DNA of 59,813 nt from Pseudomonas nabeulensis (GCF_004682045.1 NZ_QUZT01000041.1:1-59813), one strand, 5' to 3'. Positions 23,538 through 32,361 are shown, counted from the first letter of the stretch. A program made the numbers and translations. The notes: generated from the letters alone by a model not told the origin.

Positions 23538-24857
23538 TCAAAACACCCACTGCCCAATCAACCACGCATTCGCCCCACTGATCACCGCAAACAGGAACCA
23601 CGCTAACAGCCGGGTCGGCAAGCGATTCACAAACGGCCCCATCAGTTGCTTATCGCCCGTCATACGGATCAACGGATACAACGCAAACGGCAGTTGCAGG
23701 CTAAGCACCACCTGGCTAAGGATCAGCAATTTACCGATAGCCTCGTCACCCATCAGCCACACACCCAGAAACGCCGGGATCAGCGCCAGCCCACGGGTAA
23801 TCAGGCGGCGTTGCCAACAAGGAATACGCAGGTTGAGGTAGCCCTCCATGATCACTTGCCCGGCAATGGTTCCGGTGAAGGTGGAGCTTTGCCCGGAAGC
23901 CAGCAAAGCGACGCCGAACAGGATGCTGGCCAACGCGCCACCCACCAAGGGGTCGAGCAGGTGATAGGCATCCTGGATTTCCACCACATCGGCGTGACCA
24001 GTGTTGTGGAAGGCCGCAGCGGCAAGCACCAGGATCGCGGCGTTGACCAGCAGGGCCAAGGCCAGGGAACCAATGGTGTCGATACGTGCCAGCTTGACCG
24101 CATCCTGCTTGCCGGCGAGGTCCTTGCCGATCAGGCGGGTTTGCACAATGGAGGTATGCAGATAGAGGTTATGGGGCATCACCGTCGCACCGAGGATGCC
24201 TATGGCCAGGTACAGCGGCGCGGCATCGCTGATAGCCGACAGTGACGGGGTAAATCCGCTGAGCACATCCGGCCAATAGGGTTTGATCAGTACCAACTCA
24301 ATGAAGAAACACACGCCGATGGTCGCCACCAACGCCAGCATGATCGCTTCCAGGCGCCGGAAACCACGGTTTTGCAGGGCAAGGATCAACAACGTGTCGA
24401 AGGCGGTGATCACGATGCCGGTGGTCAGTGATACGCCCAGCAACAGGTGAAACGCCAGGGCACAGCCCAATACTTCGGCCAGGTCGGTGGCGATGATGGA
24501 GATTTCCGCCAGCAGCCACTGGGTACGTGCCGAGCGTTTGCTGTAGCGCTCGCGGCACAACTGCGCCAAATCCTTGCCGGTGGCGATCCCCAGTCGCGAA
24601 CACAGGCACTGCACCGCCATCCCGGCCAGGCTGGCGAGCAACACCACGAATAACAGGCTGTAGCCGTAGCGCGAGCCGGCCTCGATGGCGGTGGCCCAGT
24701 TGCCGGGGTCCATGTAACCGATGGAGATCAACAGGCCGGGGCCAGCGAACATCAGCGCACGCTTGAAGAACGAGGCCTTGGGGTCAACGGCAACGGAGCC
24801 GGCCACTTCCGGCGGGCAAAACGGGGCGGTAGCGATTTTCGGCAGGCTGAATTTCAC
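23538..24857 (-). CDS. mntH: Nramp-family Mn2+/Fe2+:H+ symporter
   Basis: 439 residues, about eleven transmembrane helices. The metal-site motif DPGN is seen in GPGLLISIGYMDPGNWAT (TM1), and MPHN, the TM6 signature, in LGATVMPHNLYLHTS; GQSSTFTGTIAGQ is the transport signature loop. Imports Mn2+ driven by protons. The start is GTG with GGGA six bases upstream. No Mn riboswitch or clear MntR/Fur box was found in the 41 bases to the next gene. It is convergent with the PIN toxin gene. Confidence 0.93.
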   Translation of the reverse strand: MKFSLPKIATAPFCPPEVAGSVAVDPKASFFKRALMFAGPGLLISIGYMDPGNWATAIEAGSRYGYSLLFVVLLASLAGMAVQCLCSRLGIATGKDLAQLCRERYSKRSARTQWLLAEISIIATDLAEVLGCALAFHLLLGVSLTTGIVITAFDTLLILALQNRGFRRLEAIMLALVATIGVCFFIELVLIKPYWPDVLSGFTPSLSAISDAAPLYLAIGILGATVMPHNLYLHTSIVQTRLIGKDLAGKQDAVKLARIDTIGSLALALLVNAAILVLAAAAFHNTGHADVVEIQDAYHLLDPLVGGALASILFGVALLASGQSSTFTGTIAGQVIMEGYLNLRIPCWQRRLITRGLALIPAFLGVWLMGDEAIGKLLILSQVVLSLQLPFALYPLIRMTGDKQLMGPFVNRLPTRLLAWFLFAVISGANAWLIGQWVF

Positions 24858-24898
24858 GCGGTATCCCAGGCAAACACACTCGATAGAGGCGCAGCTTA

Positions 24899-26452
24899 TC
24901 AGTCAGACGGGACCGTGCGCATTACCGTGTCCCGAGGCAGGTCAAAGGCTTCGACCACCTGGGCCACCAAGTCCATTTCCTGGTTCAACGCTTCACGCTC
25001 CATGCGCTGGCGAATCACGCCAATCACCAGCACCGCCAAGGGGGTAATGGAATACGCCGGGCCGGAAAACGCACGGACACCGGTGACCAGCAGCATGGCC
25101 GCCGCCACCGCCTGGCCCACCACCGGGATCGCCGTGGCCGCGCCCCGGCGCAGAATAAACCCTGTCAGGCCGGCCAACGCGGTGCCACTCAAGGCGGTAG
25201 TCGCCGAACGCCCTCTGTCAAAACGGCTGAACAGCCCCTGCTCTTTCTGCGCGGCCGCCTGGAGTTCTGCATCAAACACCAGCCGGTCGGCATGGGTAAG
25301 TTTGTCTTTGTACTGTTCGATGAGTTTGTCCGCGACCTGGGCTTCCAGATCAGCCAGTTCGACCGTTGCCAGGGGCCGATCAAACTTGATCCCCAGCCGT
25401 TGAGCCACATCTTCGGCGATCTGGCGGTAACTGACCCCATGCCCCCTGGCCAGGTTCATGAACGTATCGCCGCCCATGCGCTGCAACTCGATGGCCAACT
25501 TGAGCGGTTCGCGCACAGTGGCATCGATAGAAGTACTGCGTTTTTGCGCCATCAGTTCAGCCAGGAACTTCAACTCTTCGGGCCGCGCCTGTACCAGCGC
25601 AGGGAGCAGCTCCACGTCCTCCTCGGCAAAGCGCACTTCGCTGCTGCGCTGATCGGAACGGATCATGCCGCGTCGCTCGTGCAACAGGTCGGTGTACTGC
25701 ACCACTGTCTGCAACTGTGGCCAATAGGCGGCATGATCGAAGGTCGCCAGGTGCACATTGGTAACCTTGGCCTTGAGGGCGGGCGTGATGGGGATCGCAT
25801 AACGGCCAATGCAGCGCTCGGTATCCGGCTTGATAGCCAGGGCCCAGTCCTTGCTCGAATGACAGTTGATCACCCGCCCCTTGAGCGGTGCTGCTACGGC
25901 ATCCCACGGGCTGGACGTACAAATTGCACCGCCCATCAAGAGAAGGTTATTCAGTGGTAGTTCGCGGGCGGTTTCAGGATTGGCCAGCACGCTCTTGACC
26001 AGTATGCGTGCGCCGAGGGAGTGGCCGATCAGGTTGATACGCCGCACTTGCAGGGACTCGCCGTGCAGGTACGTGGCCAACTCCGGCAGCAAGCTTTTGG
26101 CTACCTCGTCCACCCGCGCCTCGACGCTTTTATAGTGGTCGAGAAAATAGGCAATCGCCTTGCCCACGCCAACCGTCGCCGCGCCCAGGCCCCCACCTCC
26201 GAGTACCGCGCCGAGCACATCCTTGAACGGGGCGAATAGATTTTCCAGGAAATGCCCCGCAGGCCAGAACAGCATCACATTGGTCGAGCCTTCGATGCCT
26301 GCCAGCTGTTCCTTGAAATTGCCCAATTGTTGCCGGTTGAAGAACGCCGAATAGCCATGCACGTAGAGATTGAGCACATCGCCCTGGGGCTCGCCACACC
26401 GTAAAAACGTGGGTTTGCGCGTGCGGTGCATTTCATCCCACTGGTGCTGCAT
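24899..26452 (-). CDS. Alpha/beta hydrolase fused to YaaW-like (DUF3944/UPF0174) domain
   Basis: 517 residues. The N-terminal region (about 25-260) is a DUF726/lipase-like hydrolase: oxyanion segment VHGYSAFFN, nucleophile elbow GHSLGAR with Ser145, candidate acid Asp202 in SSKDWALAI and His240 in TFDHAAYW. A glycine-rich hydrophobic segment (80-105) could touch a membrane. The C-terminal half (about 280-510) resembles E. coli YaaW: LQRMGGDTFMNLARGHGVSYRQIAEDV, then a hydrophobic hairpin and AYSITPLAVLVIGVIRQRM. The joined arrangement suggests that the YaaW-like part localises or regulates an esterase. The start at the ATG after GGAG (10 bases) is preferred; longer frames overlap the AraC gene. 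No experimentally known function that I can name. Confidence 0.75.
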   Translation of the reverse strand: MQHQWDEMHRTRKPTFLRCGEPQGDVLNLYVHGYSAFFNRQQLGNFKEQLAGIEGSTNVMLFWPAGHFLENLFAPFKDVLGAVLGGGGLGAATVGVGKAIAYFLDHYKSVEARVDEVAKSLLPELATYLHGESLQVRRINLIGHSLGARILVKSVLANPETARELPLNNLLLMGGAICTSSPWDAVAAPLKGRVINCHSSKDWALAIKPDTERCIGRYAIPITPALKAKVTNVHLATFDHAAYWPQLQTVVQYTDLLHERRGMIRSDQRSSEVRFAEEDVELLPALVQARPEELKFLAELMAQKRSTSIDATVREPLKLAIELQRMGGDTFMNLARGHGVSYRQIAEDVAQRLGIKFDRPLATVELADLEAQVADKLIEQYKDKLTHADRLVFDAELQAAAQKEQGLFSRFDRGRSATTALSGTALAGLTGFILRRGAATAIPVVGQAVAAAMLLVTGVRAFSGPAYSITPLAVLVIGVIRQRMEREALNQEMDLVAQVVEAFDLPRDTVMRTVPSD

Positions 26453-26555
26453 GGGCCGGTGACTCCTGGAAACGAGGGAGAGCGATAGTAACAAAGGGTG
26501 ACGGTCAGCGGCGTACCGCTGGGGGGAAAGGCACCCGGTTGGCGCCCTCTTCCTT

Positions 26556-27350
26556 TCAGAACATCGAGGCCGCCTTGGACTTGGCCAGGTAGCGCGCCGG
26601 TGAATCCCCCAGGTTGCGGCGGAACACCGAGGTGAACGCGCTGGAACTGCTGAAACCCAGTTCGAACGCCACATCAGTAATGGACGAACCATGACTGAGG
26701 CGCGCCGTGGCCTCAAGCAAACACACCTGCTGACGCCACGACACGAACGTCATGCCGGTGCACTCGCGAAAATTACGCGTGAACGTGCGCCGACTCATGC
26801 TCGACCAATCGGCCATTTCACCAATCGAGATCTTCTGCGTTGGCGCATCCAGAAAACGCTGACAGGATCGGGCCAAACGTGACTCCGACGGCAACGGCGC
26901 ACTCAGGGGCAGCTCGGGCATCGCGCCGATTTCGTCGACCAACAGGGTCAGCACACAGCGATCACGCACGCTGGGCGCAACCGGTGGGATCGCCAGCGCA
27001 GCTTCCAATAAATGGCGCAACAACGGCGAAACGCCAAACACCTGGCAATAGTCCTGCAACCCCGCGCGCCGGGCCGCATCGTCGTCCAGGTAGGTATTGA
27101 GCATCACCACATCACCGCGCATGTGCATTTCATGGGACACCCCCGCCGGCACCCAGATCGCCCGTTGCGGCGGCACTACCCAGTTGCCCAGGTCGGTAAA
27201 CATTTTCAACGCACCCGTGGAGGCATAGGCGAACTGCCCACGGCGATGGGTATGGCGGGGAAATACGGTGCCAGACGGGTACTCGCGCAGCGTCACCACT
27301 GCCTCGGGGCTGTCGGGTTCGTAAGGGGAATAGGTGAAGGTCGGCGGCAT
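26556..27350 (-). CDS. AraC-family regulator, candidate controller of the crotonase/diiron/AsnB cluster
   Basis: 264 residues. Cupin-type sensor domain (HTHRRGQFAYASTGALKMFT, PPQRAIWVPAGVSHEMHM) followed by the HTH pair (SMSRRTFTRNFRECTGMTFVSW and ITDVAFELGFSSSSAFTSVFRRNLG). It is divergent from the enoyl-CoA hydratase gene with 107 bases between starts, so it likely regulates that cluster. TGTCA-10 bases-TGACA at 27361-27380 in the gap is a possible operator. The ribosome site is not obvious. Confidence 0.85.
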   Translation of the reverse strand: MPPTFTYSPYEPDSPEAVVTLREYPSGTVFPRHTHRRGQFAYASTGALKMFTDLGNWVVPPQRAIWVPAGVSHEMHMRGDVVMLNTYLDDDAARRAGLQDYCQVFGVSPLLRHLLEAALAIPPVAPSVRDRCVLTLLVDEIGAMPELPLSAPLPSESRLARSCQRFLDAPTQKISIGEMADWSSMSRRTFTRNFRECTGMTFVSWRQQVCLLEATARLSHGSSITDVAFELGFSSSSAFTSVFRRNLGDSPARYLAKSKAASMF

Positions 27351-27360
27351 GGCCCGATTT

Positions 27361-27380
27361 TGTCAAAGTATGACCTGACA
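27361..27380. promoter_or_regulatory. Inverted repeat in AraC/crotonase gap
   Basis: TGTCA and TGACA arms separated by 10 bases lie 11 bases before the AraC gene start. A nested GTCA-5 bases-TGAC is also present. Candidate operator only; no clear -35/-10 pair was recognised. Confidence 0.3.
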
Positions 27381-27457
27381 TAGCAAGCGGGCCACCCAAC
27401 CCGCACCTATCATCGTTGCTCCCCAAGCTGGGTTCATCTCGAAGGGATATTCGAAAA

Positions 27458-28243
27458 ATGAGTGTCAAAAACTACTTGGATGTACGAGTAGACGGCGCCG
27501 TGCTGATGGTGGGACTCAACCGCCCGCAGAAGCGCAACGCCATGTCTCTCGAAGTCATGCATGAACTGCGCGATACCTTCACGAACATGCCCGAAGGTAT
27601 TGGTGCCGCAGTGCTGTACAGCACCAGCCAGCATTTTTGTACGGGGTTGGACCTTTCGGAAATCCGCGACCAGTCGGTCATCGATAACGTTCAGGCCTTT
27701 CGTGAGTGGCACAAGACCTTCGAACTGATCCAGTTCGGCAAGGTGCCCGTGGTGGCAGCCATTACCGGCGCGGCCATCGGTGGCGGCCTGGAGATCGCCA
27801 CCGCGTGCAGCCTGCGGGTGGTCGATGACAGCGCGTTCTTCTCGCTGCCCGAAGCCATGCGCGGTTTGTACGTTGGGGTCGGCGCCTCGGTGCGCTTCCC
27901 ACGTATCGCCGGCATTGCGCTGATGACCGACATGATGCTCACCGGCCGCACCCTTTACGCCAAAGAGAGCTACGAACGCGGGGTCGCCCAGTATCTGGTG
28001 CCGGTTGGCCAGGCAGTGCTCAAGGCCACCGAATTGGCCCACAAGATTGCGGGCAACCTGCCCATGACCAACTACGCCGTGACCCACGTACTGCCGCGCA
28101 TTGTCGATCAGAGCCAACAGGACGGCCTGATGACCGAAGCGCTGATTGCCGCAGTGGTGTCTTCCGACACCCGCACACAGGATCGCCTGGCGGATTTCCT
28201 GGATCGCAAAAAGGACAAGATCCAGACCGCACCAACGGTGTAA
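27458..28243 (+). CDS. Enoyl-CoA hydratase/isomerase family (crotonase) protein
   Basis: 261 residues. Crotonase fold: NRPQKRNAMS near the N-terminus, oxyanion-hole segments HFCTGLDL (about 59-66) and AAIGGGLEIATACS (about 105-118). Both usual catalytic acids are kept, one in GGGLEIA and one in LPEAMRG, so it may be an active hydratase, isomerase or related acyl-CoA enzyme. It is not next to beta-oxidation partners (no dehydrogenase, thiolase or ligase), but leads a set with a diiron oxygenase, an amidotransferase and an exporter. AAGGGA lies about ten bases before the ATG. Specific reaction unknown. Confidence 0.87.
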   Translation: MSVKNYLDVRVDGAVLMVGLNRPQKRNAMSLEVMHELRDTFTNMPEGIGAAVLYSTSQHFCTGLDLSEIRDQSVIDNVQAFREWHKTFELIQFGKVPVVAAITGAAIGGGLEIATACSLRVVDDSAFFSLPEAMRGLYVGVGASVRFPRIAGIALMTDMMLTGRTLYAKESYERGVAQYLVPVGQAVLKATELAHKIAGNLPMTNYAVTHVLPRIVDQSQQDGLMTEALIAAVVSSDTRTQDRLADFLDRKKDKIQTAPTV

Positions 28244-28322
28244 CTCCCGGTCGTGAATGTTGCCGGGCACGCTCGGCAAACCATGGATGGCCTTCACAGC
28301 ACTTTATCAATCCGGTGAAACC

Positions 28323-29282
28323 ATGTTTCAGCACAGCACTCAAGACGATCTTTATCGAAGCAATGACGCGACCGATGAACGCTTGATCAAAATCGAACGC
28401 AGCTGGCACAAACGCGCACAGATCAAACTCGATTCCCAACGCCCGGATATCCAGCTTGACCTGCAAGCGCCGGACTTTCTTGAGGCCCTGCTCCCGTTCG
28501 CCCATGACCCGCAGTATCAGAATTACCCCCATGCGCTGAAATTGCTGATCCTGTCGGCCGGCTGGGTCATCTACAACCAGAAAACCATCGCTATTGAAAC
28601 CGAGATCATCTGCCCGTCGTGCATCGACCTGCTGCAATTGGGCTCGCGCCTGAGTTCCGCCAGCGCCGCGACCATCTCCGAAACCCTGGCGGACGAGGCC
28701 TACCACACATTGTTTTCGATCAACATGTGCGAACTGGCGATTACCCAGCGCGGCATGCGCATCAAATGGCCCGAGCTGGAACTGACCCGCCACTTGAGCC
28801 AGGCCCAGGCAACCCTGTCGGAGGCCGACTTCAAGGTCTACCGCCTGGCCTTCTCGCTGGTGTCAGAGACGTTTATCAGCGACTACCTGGCCGACCTCAG
28901 CGACGCGCCCGACATCCAGCCGGTATTCCGTCACGTGGTGGCCCTGCACAAAAAAGACGAGCTGGTGCACAAGCACATCTTCCCGCTGTTCGTGCAGCAG
29001 GTGGTCGGCGACTTCACCGCGCAGCAAACCACCCTGTTTGCCCGTGGCATCGCCAACTCCATCCGGATCTTTCCGATGCGCGAGATTTCCGCGTGGCGAA
29101 TCATCCTGCCGCAACTGCTGGAGGTGTTCGGCGATCGCTCGTTGCTGCTACCGACTCAATTTATCGAGACCGGCGAAGCGGACTACTCGGCAATGCCCGA
29201 GATCCTCCGCTCCATCGGCATACAGCCCGCCACCGTGCTGCCAGAACTGCACGGGGTGACTGAGGCCGTCATCACCGTTTGA
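28323..29282 (+). CDS. AurF-like diiron N-oxygenase
   Basis: 319 residues. The diiron ligand pattern of p-aminobenzoate N-oxygenase AurF is visible: Glu92 or Glu94 in IETEIIC, Glu125 and His128 in DEAYH, Glu182 in VSETFIS, and His209, Glu213 and His216 in HKKDELVH. The E-x2-H and H-x3-E-x2-H spacings match AurF exactly. This family oxidises amines to hydroxylamine, nitroso or nitro groups, or acts on thioester-bound substrates. The ATG at 28323 is chosen for length and alignment; its ribosome site is weak, and upstream in-frame ATGs exist. Second gene of the cluster, 79 bases after the crotonase. Confidence 0.85.
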   Translation: MFQHSTQDDLYRSNDATDERLIKIERSWHKRAQIKLDSQRPDIQLDLQAPDFLEALLPFAHDPQYQNYPHALKLLILSAGWVIYNQKTIAIETEIICPSCIDLLQLGSRLSSASAATISETLADEAYHTLFSINMCELAITQRGMRIKWPELELTRHLSQAQATLSEADFKVYRLAFSLVSETFISDYLADLSDAPDIQPVFRHVVALHKKDELVHKHIFPLFVQQVVGDFTAQQTTLFARGIANSIRIFPMREISAWRIILPQLLEVFGDRSLLLPTQFIETGEADYSAMPEILRSIGIQPATVLPELHGVTEAVITV

Positions 29283-29327
29283 ACCCAGCGTGCCGCTGAC
29301 TACTACAAATTCAATCGAGTACTTTTT

Positions 29328-31232
29328 ATGTGTGGATACATTGGCGTCTTCGCCAAACAACCTCGTGCGTTCAACCCGAACATGTTCGATGCCGCCCTGC
29401 GCGCCATCCATCACCGTGGCCCGGACAGCTCCAGTCAGTGGTTCGACCCCAAGGGCCAGGCCGCGTTTGGTTATGTGCGCCTGGGCCTGGTCGGGCTGGG
29501 CAACGGCACCCAGCCGATCGTCGCCGATGAGGGCGACCTGGTGATGATGGTCAACGGCGAGTTCTATGACTATCAACGCATTCGCGCAGAGCTGGAAAGC
29601 TACGGCTGCCGCTTCAAGACATCGTCCGACAGCGAAATCGCCATGCACCTGTACCGCCGCCATGGCGTGCGCGGCCTCAAGCAGCTGCGTGGCGAGTTCA
29701 CCATCCTGATTTTCGACCGCCTGCATAAAAAGCTATTTGCGGTGCGCGACCGCGTGGGCGTCAAGCCGCTGTACTACACCGAACATGAAGGTGCCTGGTA
29801 CTTCGCCTCCGAGATCAAGGCCTTGCTCGCGGCCGGTGTACCGGCGCAGTGGGACCACGAGTCCTACGCCAACCGGGGTTTTATCCTGCGTGACCGCACG
29901 GTGTTCAACAACATCCGCAGCGTGAAGCCGGGGTGCTGGATCATCGCCGACGAAAGCGGCCTGCAAACCGAACAATACTGGGACTGGGACTTCCCCGATG
30001 CCCAGGCCACCGAGCAACGCAGTGAAGCCGAGATGATCGACTCGTTGCGCAACACCATCGAAGAATCCGTGCGCCTGCGCCTGCACGCCGATGTACCGGT
30101 CGGTGTGTGCCTTAGCGGCGGTCTGGATTCCTCGGCCATGCTGGGGATTGCCACCGAACTGACCGGCCAGCCGTTGCAGGCCTTCCACCTGTCATTCGAA
30201 GGCGAACAGGCCTACGACGAGCGTCAATATGCCGAGATTGCTGCACGGCATAACCGCGCACATCTCAACGTGCTGTCGGTGAACGCTTCCGACATGGCGG
30301 ACAACTTCGAAAACGCCCTGTGGCACGCCGAAATGCCCTTCGCCAACGCCCACAGCGTGGCCAAGTACCTGCTGTGCAAATACGTGCAAAGCCAGGGCAT
30401 GCGCGCGGTGTTGACCGGTGAAGGCGCCGACGAAGTATTCGGCGGCTACCCGCACTATCGCCGTGACATGGTGCTGTACAACCACGAACACCAGGACCCG
30501 ACAGTGATCGCCGAACTCACCCGGCGCCTGCACGCCAGTGAAGACCGCTACCTGCCCGGCGGCAAGAATGACGTGAAGTGGGTCCAGGACGAACTGGGCC
30601 ATGGCGTGTCCTGGCTGCAAACCCAATCGGCGCTGTTCGGCCCGTTGGCGCAATTGTATAGCGAGGATTTCCGCGAACGGTTCTGCAACGTCGACGCCTA
30701 TCGCCAGTTCTACGACCGCCTGAGCCCACGGGCGCTTGAGGGTTGGGAGCCGGTCAACCGCTCGCTGTACATGGTCGCCAAATCCAGCTTGCCCAATGTG
30801 GTGCTGACGTCCCTGGGCGACCGCATGGAAATGGCCGGTAGCCTGGAGGGGCGTCCGCCGCTGCTGGACCACCAAGTGATCGAAGCGGCCTGTCGCTTGC
30901 CGGTGAACATGAAAGTACGCGGCGCCACCGAGAAATACGCCTTGCGCGAAGCCATGCGTCCGTACGTGCCGCAAGCGGTACTGGATCGCAAGAAGCAATA
31001 CTTCCGCGCGCCACCGGCATCGGAAAATCCGCAATCAAAGCTGTTTGAGATGGTCAATGACCTGCTCAGCGGCCCGGCGTTGAGCAACGTGCCGTTCTTT
31101 GACCCACGTAAAGTGCGTGCCCTGCTGGCAACCCTGCCAAGCTTGACCGGCACCCAACGCGCGTCGGCAGACAACCTGCTGATGGAAATCGCCGGCCTGT
31201 GCCTGATGCAACAACGGTTCGCTCTGAACTGA
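29328..31232 (+). CDS. Asparagine synthetase-type glutamine amidotransferase (AsnB family)
   Basis: 634 residues. The class II glutaminase domain begins with the catalytic Cys2 (MCGYIGVF), with HHRGPDSS and NGEFYDYQ motifs. The C-terminal ATP-pyrophosphatase domain has VCLSGGLDSSAML at about 260-272 and LTGEGADEVFGGYPHYRRD. Glutamine-derived ammonia is transferred to an adenylated carboxylate. Primary asparagine synthesis is possible, but its setting between an N-oxygenase and an exporter, and the divergence expected for such clusters, suggests amidation of a special substrate. Third gene of the cluster, 45 bases after the diiron gene; a stem-loop separates it from the exporter gene. Confidence 0.9.
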   Translation: MCGYIGVFAKQPRAFNPNMFDAALRAIHHRGPDSSSQWFDPKGQAAFGYVRLGLVGLGNGTQPIVADEGDLVMMVNGEFYDYQRIRAELESYGCRFKTSSDSEIAMHLYRRHGVRGLKQLRGEFTILIFDRLHKKLFAVRDRVGVKPLYYTEHEGAWYFASEIKALLAAGVPAQWDHESYANRGFILRDRTVFNNIRSVKPGCWIIADESGLQTEQYWDWDFPDAQATEQRSEAEMIDSLRNTIEESVRLRLHADVPVGVCLSGGLDSSAMLGIATELTGQPLQAFHLSFEGEQAYDERQYAEIAARHNRAHLNVLSVNASDMADNFENALWHAEMPFANAHSVAKYLLCKYVQSQGMRAVLTGEGADEVFGGYPHYRRDMVLYNHEHQDPTVIAELTRRLHASEDRYLPGGKNDVKWVQDELGHGVSWLQTQSALFGPLAQLYSEDFRERFCNVDAYRQFYDRLSPRALEGWEPVNRSLYMVAKSSLPNVVLTSLGDRMEMAGSLEGRPPLLDHQVIEAACRLPVNMKVRGATEKYALREAMRPYVPQAVLDRKKQYFRAPPASENPQSKLFEMVNDLLSGPALSNVPFFDPRKVRALLATLPSLTGTQRASADNLLMEIAGLCLMQQRFALN

Positions 31233-31238
31233 TTTTTA

Positions 31239-31268
31239 GGCGGCGCACTGCGATTGCAGTGCGTCGCC
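31239..31268 (+). promoter_or_regulatory. Intercistronic 13-bp stem-loop
   Basis: GGCGGCGCACTGC pairs with GCAGTGCGTCGCC around a GATT loop (one G-U pair). It starts six bases after the asnB-like stop and ends just before the AAGGAGG of the exporter gene. There is no T-run, so a strong terminator is unlikely; it could be an mRNA processing or stabilising structure, or an attenuating element. Confidence 0.6.
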
Positions 31269-31285
31269 AGACCCAAGGAGGGTCC

Positions 31286-32188
31286 ATGCAGAAAAAACAC
31301 TTACTACTGGCCGTACTCGTCACCCTGGTCTGGGGCGTCAACTTTCCTATCACCAAATTGGGCCTGCGGGCCATTGATCCGTTTGTGCTGACGGGTATCC
31401 GCTTCGCCCTCGCCGCGTTGCCGCTGGTGTTCTTTATCAAGCGTCCGGCGGTCAAGTTCAGCTATGTGGCCGGCTACGGTTTTATCTTCGGGCTGGGCAT
31501 GTGGGGCGTAATCAACTACGGGATCCAGGTGGGCGTCAGCCCGGGGATCGCTTCGTTGATCATCCAACTGAGCGTGTTCTTCACCATGGGTTGGGGGTTC
31601 TTGCTGTTCAAGGAAAAGATCCGTGGCGCGCAGATGGTCGGTGCCGTGCTGGCGTTGATCGGTCTGGCGGGCATTATCTCGACCCAGGAAGGCAACCATG
31701 CGGTGCTGGGGGTCATGCTGATCGTACTCAGCGCGGTGGCGTGGAGCGTGGGCAACGTCATCATCAAGAAGTCCGGGGTCAAGGAGATCTTCTCGTTCAT
31801 GGTCTGGGCCAGCCTGATCCCGCCGATTCCGCTGTTCCTCACCGCCTGGTTGATGCATGGCAGCACGGCGTTCGAAGGTTTGCAGGCGAGTCTTGACCTG
31901 ACGGCAGTGCTGTCGATCCTGTTCCAGGTGTACTTGGCCACGCACTTTGCCTATTGGGGTTGGAATTCGTTGCTCAAGCTGTATCCCGTCTCCACGGTGG
32001 CGCCGTTGTCGTTGCTGATTCCGGTGTTTGGCATTACCAGCTCGATGCTGATTCTGGGCGAGCGGATTTCTACGCCGAACCTGATCTCGATTGGGATCAT
32101 CATCGCGGGGTTGGCGGTTGGGCTGTATCGCCGGCCGGTGAGCCTGGGCGCTGCCGCACAGGGTGCAGTGATGCAGGCCGAAAAATAA
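31286..32188 (+). CDS. EamA/DMT-family transporter, probable exporter
   Basis: 300 residues, ten hydrophobic helices in two EamA halves: LVTLVWGVNFPITKLGLRAI at the start and the second half from about residue 150 (AVAWSVGNVIIKKSG, then APLSLLIPVFGITSSMLILGE). This family (RhaT/YdcZ/EamA) often exports amino acids or small metabolites. AGGAGG with four bases spacing is the strongest ribosome site in the cluster. As the last gene after crotonase, N-oxygenase and amidotransferase, it likely exports the product. The substrate cannot be read from sequence. Confidence 0.88.
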   Translation: MQKKHLLLAVLVTLVWGVNFPITKLGLRAIDPFVLTGIRFALAALPLVFFIKRPAVKFSYVAGYGFIFGLGMWGVINYGIQVGVSPGIASLIIQLSVFFTMGWGFLLFKEKIRGAQMVGAVLALIGLAGIISTQEGNHAVLGVMLIVLSAVAWSVGNVIIKKSGVKEIFSFMVWASLIPPIPLFLTAWLMHGSTAFEGLQASLDLTAVLSILFQVYLATHFAYWGWNSLLKLYPVSTVAPLSLLIPVFGITSSMLILGERISTPNLISIGIIIAGLAVGLYRRPVSLGAAAQGAVMQAEK

Positions 32189-32250
32189 CGGTGTTTGGAG
32201 CGGGCTGCCCCTAATGCCAGTTAGTCAAGAAGTAGCCAGTGTAAAAGTAA

Positions 32251-32361
32251 CCTGTGGCGAGGGAGCTTGCTCCCGCTGGACTGCGTAGCAGTCCCAGCCT
32301 TTTAAAACAAAGAGCTGGGGCCGCTTCGCGGCCCAACGGGAGCAAGCTCCCTCGCCACAGG
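32251..32361. repeat. REPIN of the GGGAGCTTGCTCCC type
   Basis: CCTGTGGCGAGGGAGCTTGC at the left is mirrored by GCAAGCTCCCTCGCCACAGG at the right. The interior also contains GGACTGCGTAGCAGTCC and GGGGCCGCTTCGCGGCCC hairpins. It ends the metabolite cluster and precedes the convergent antitoxin gene. Confidence 0.85.

Noticed and set aside
29328..31232. Housekeeping asparagine synthetase only
   Set aside because: Not excluded, but the linkage to an N-oxygenase, crotonase and exporter makes a specialised amidotransferase the better working idea; the name asnB was therefore left out.
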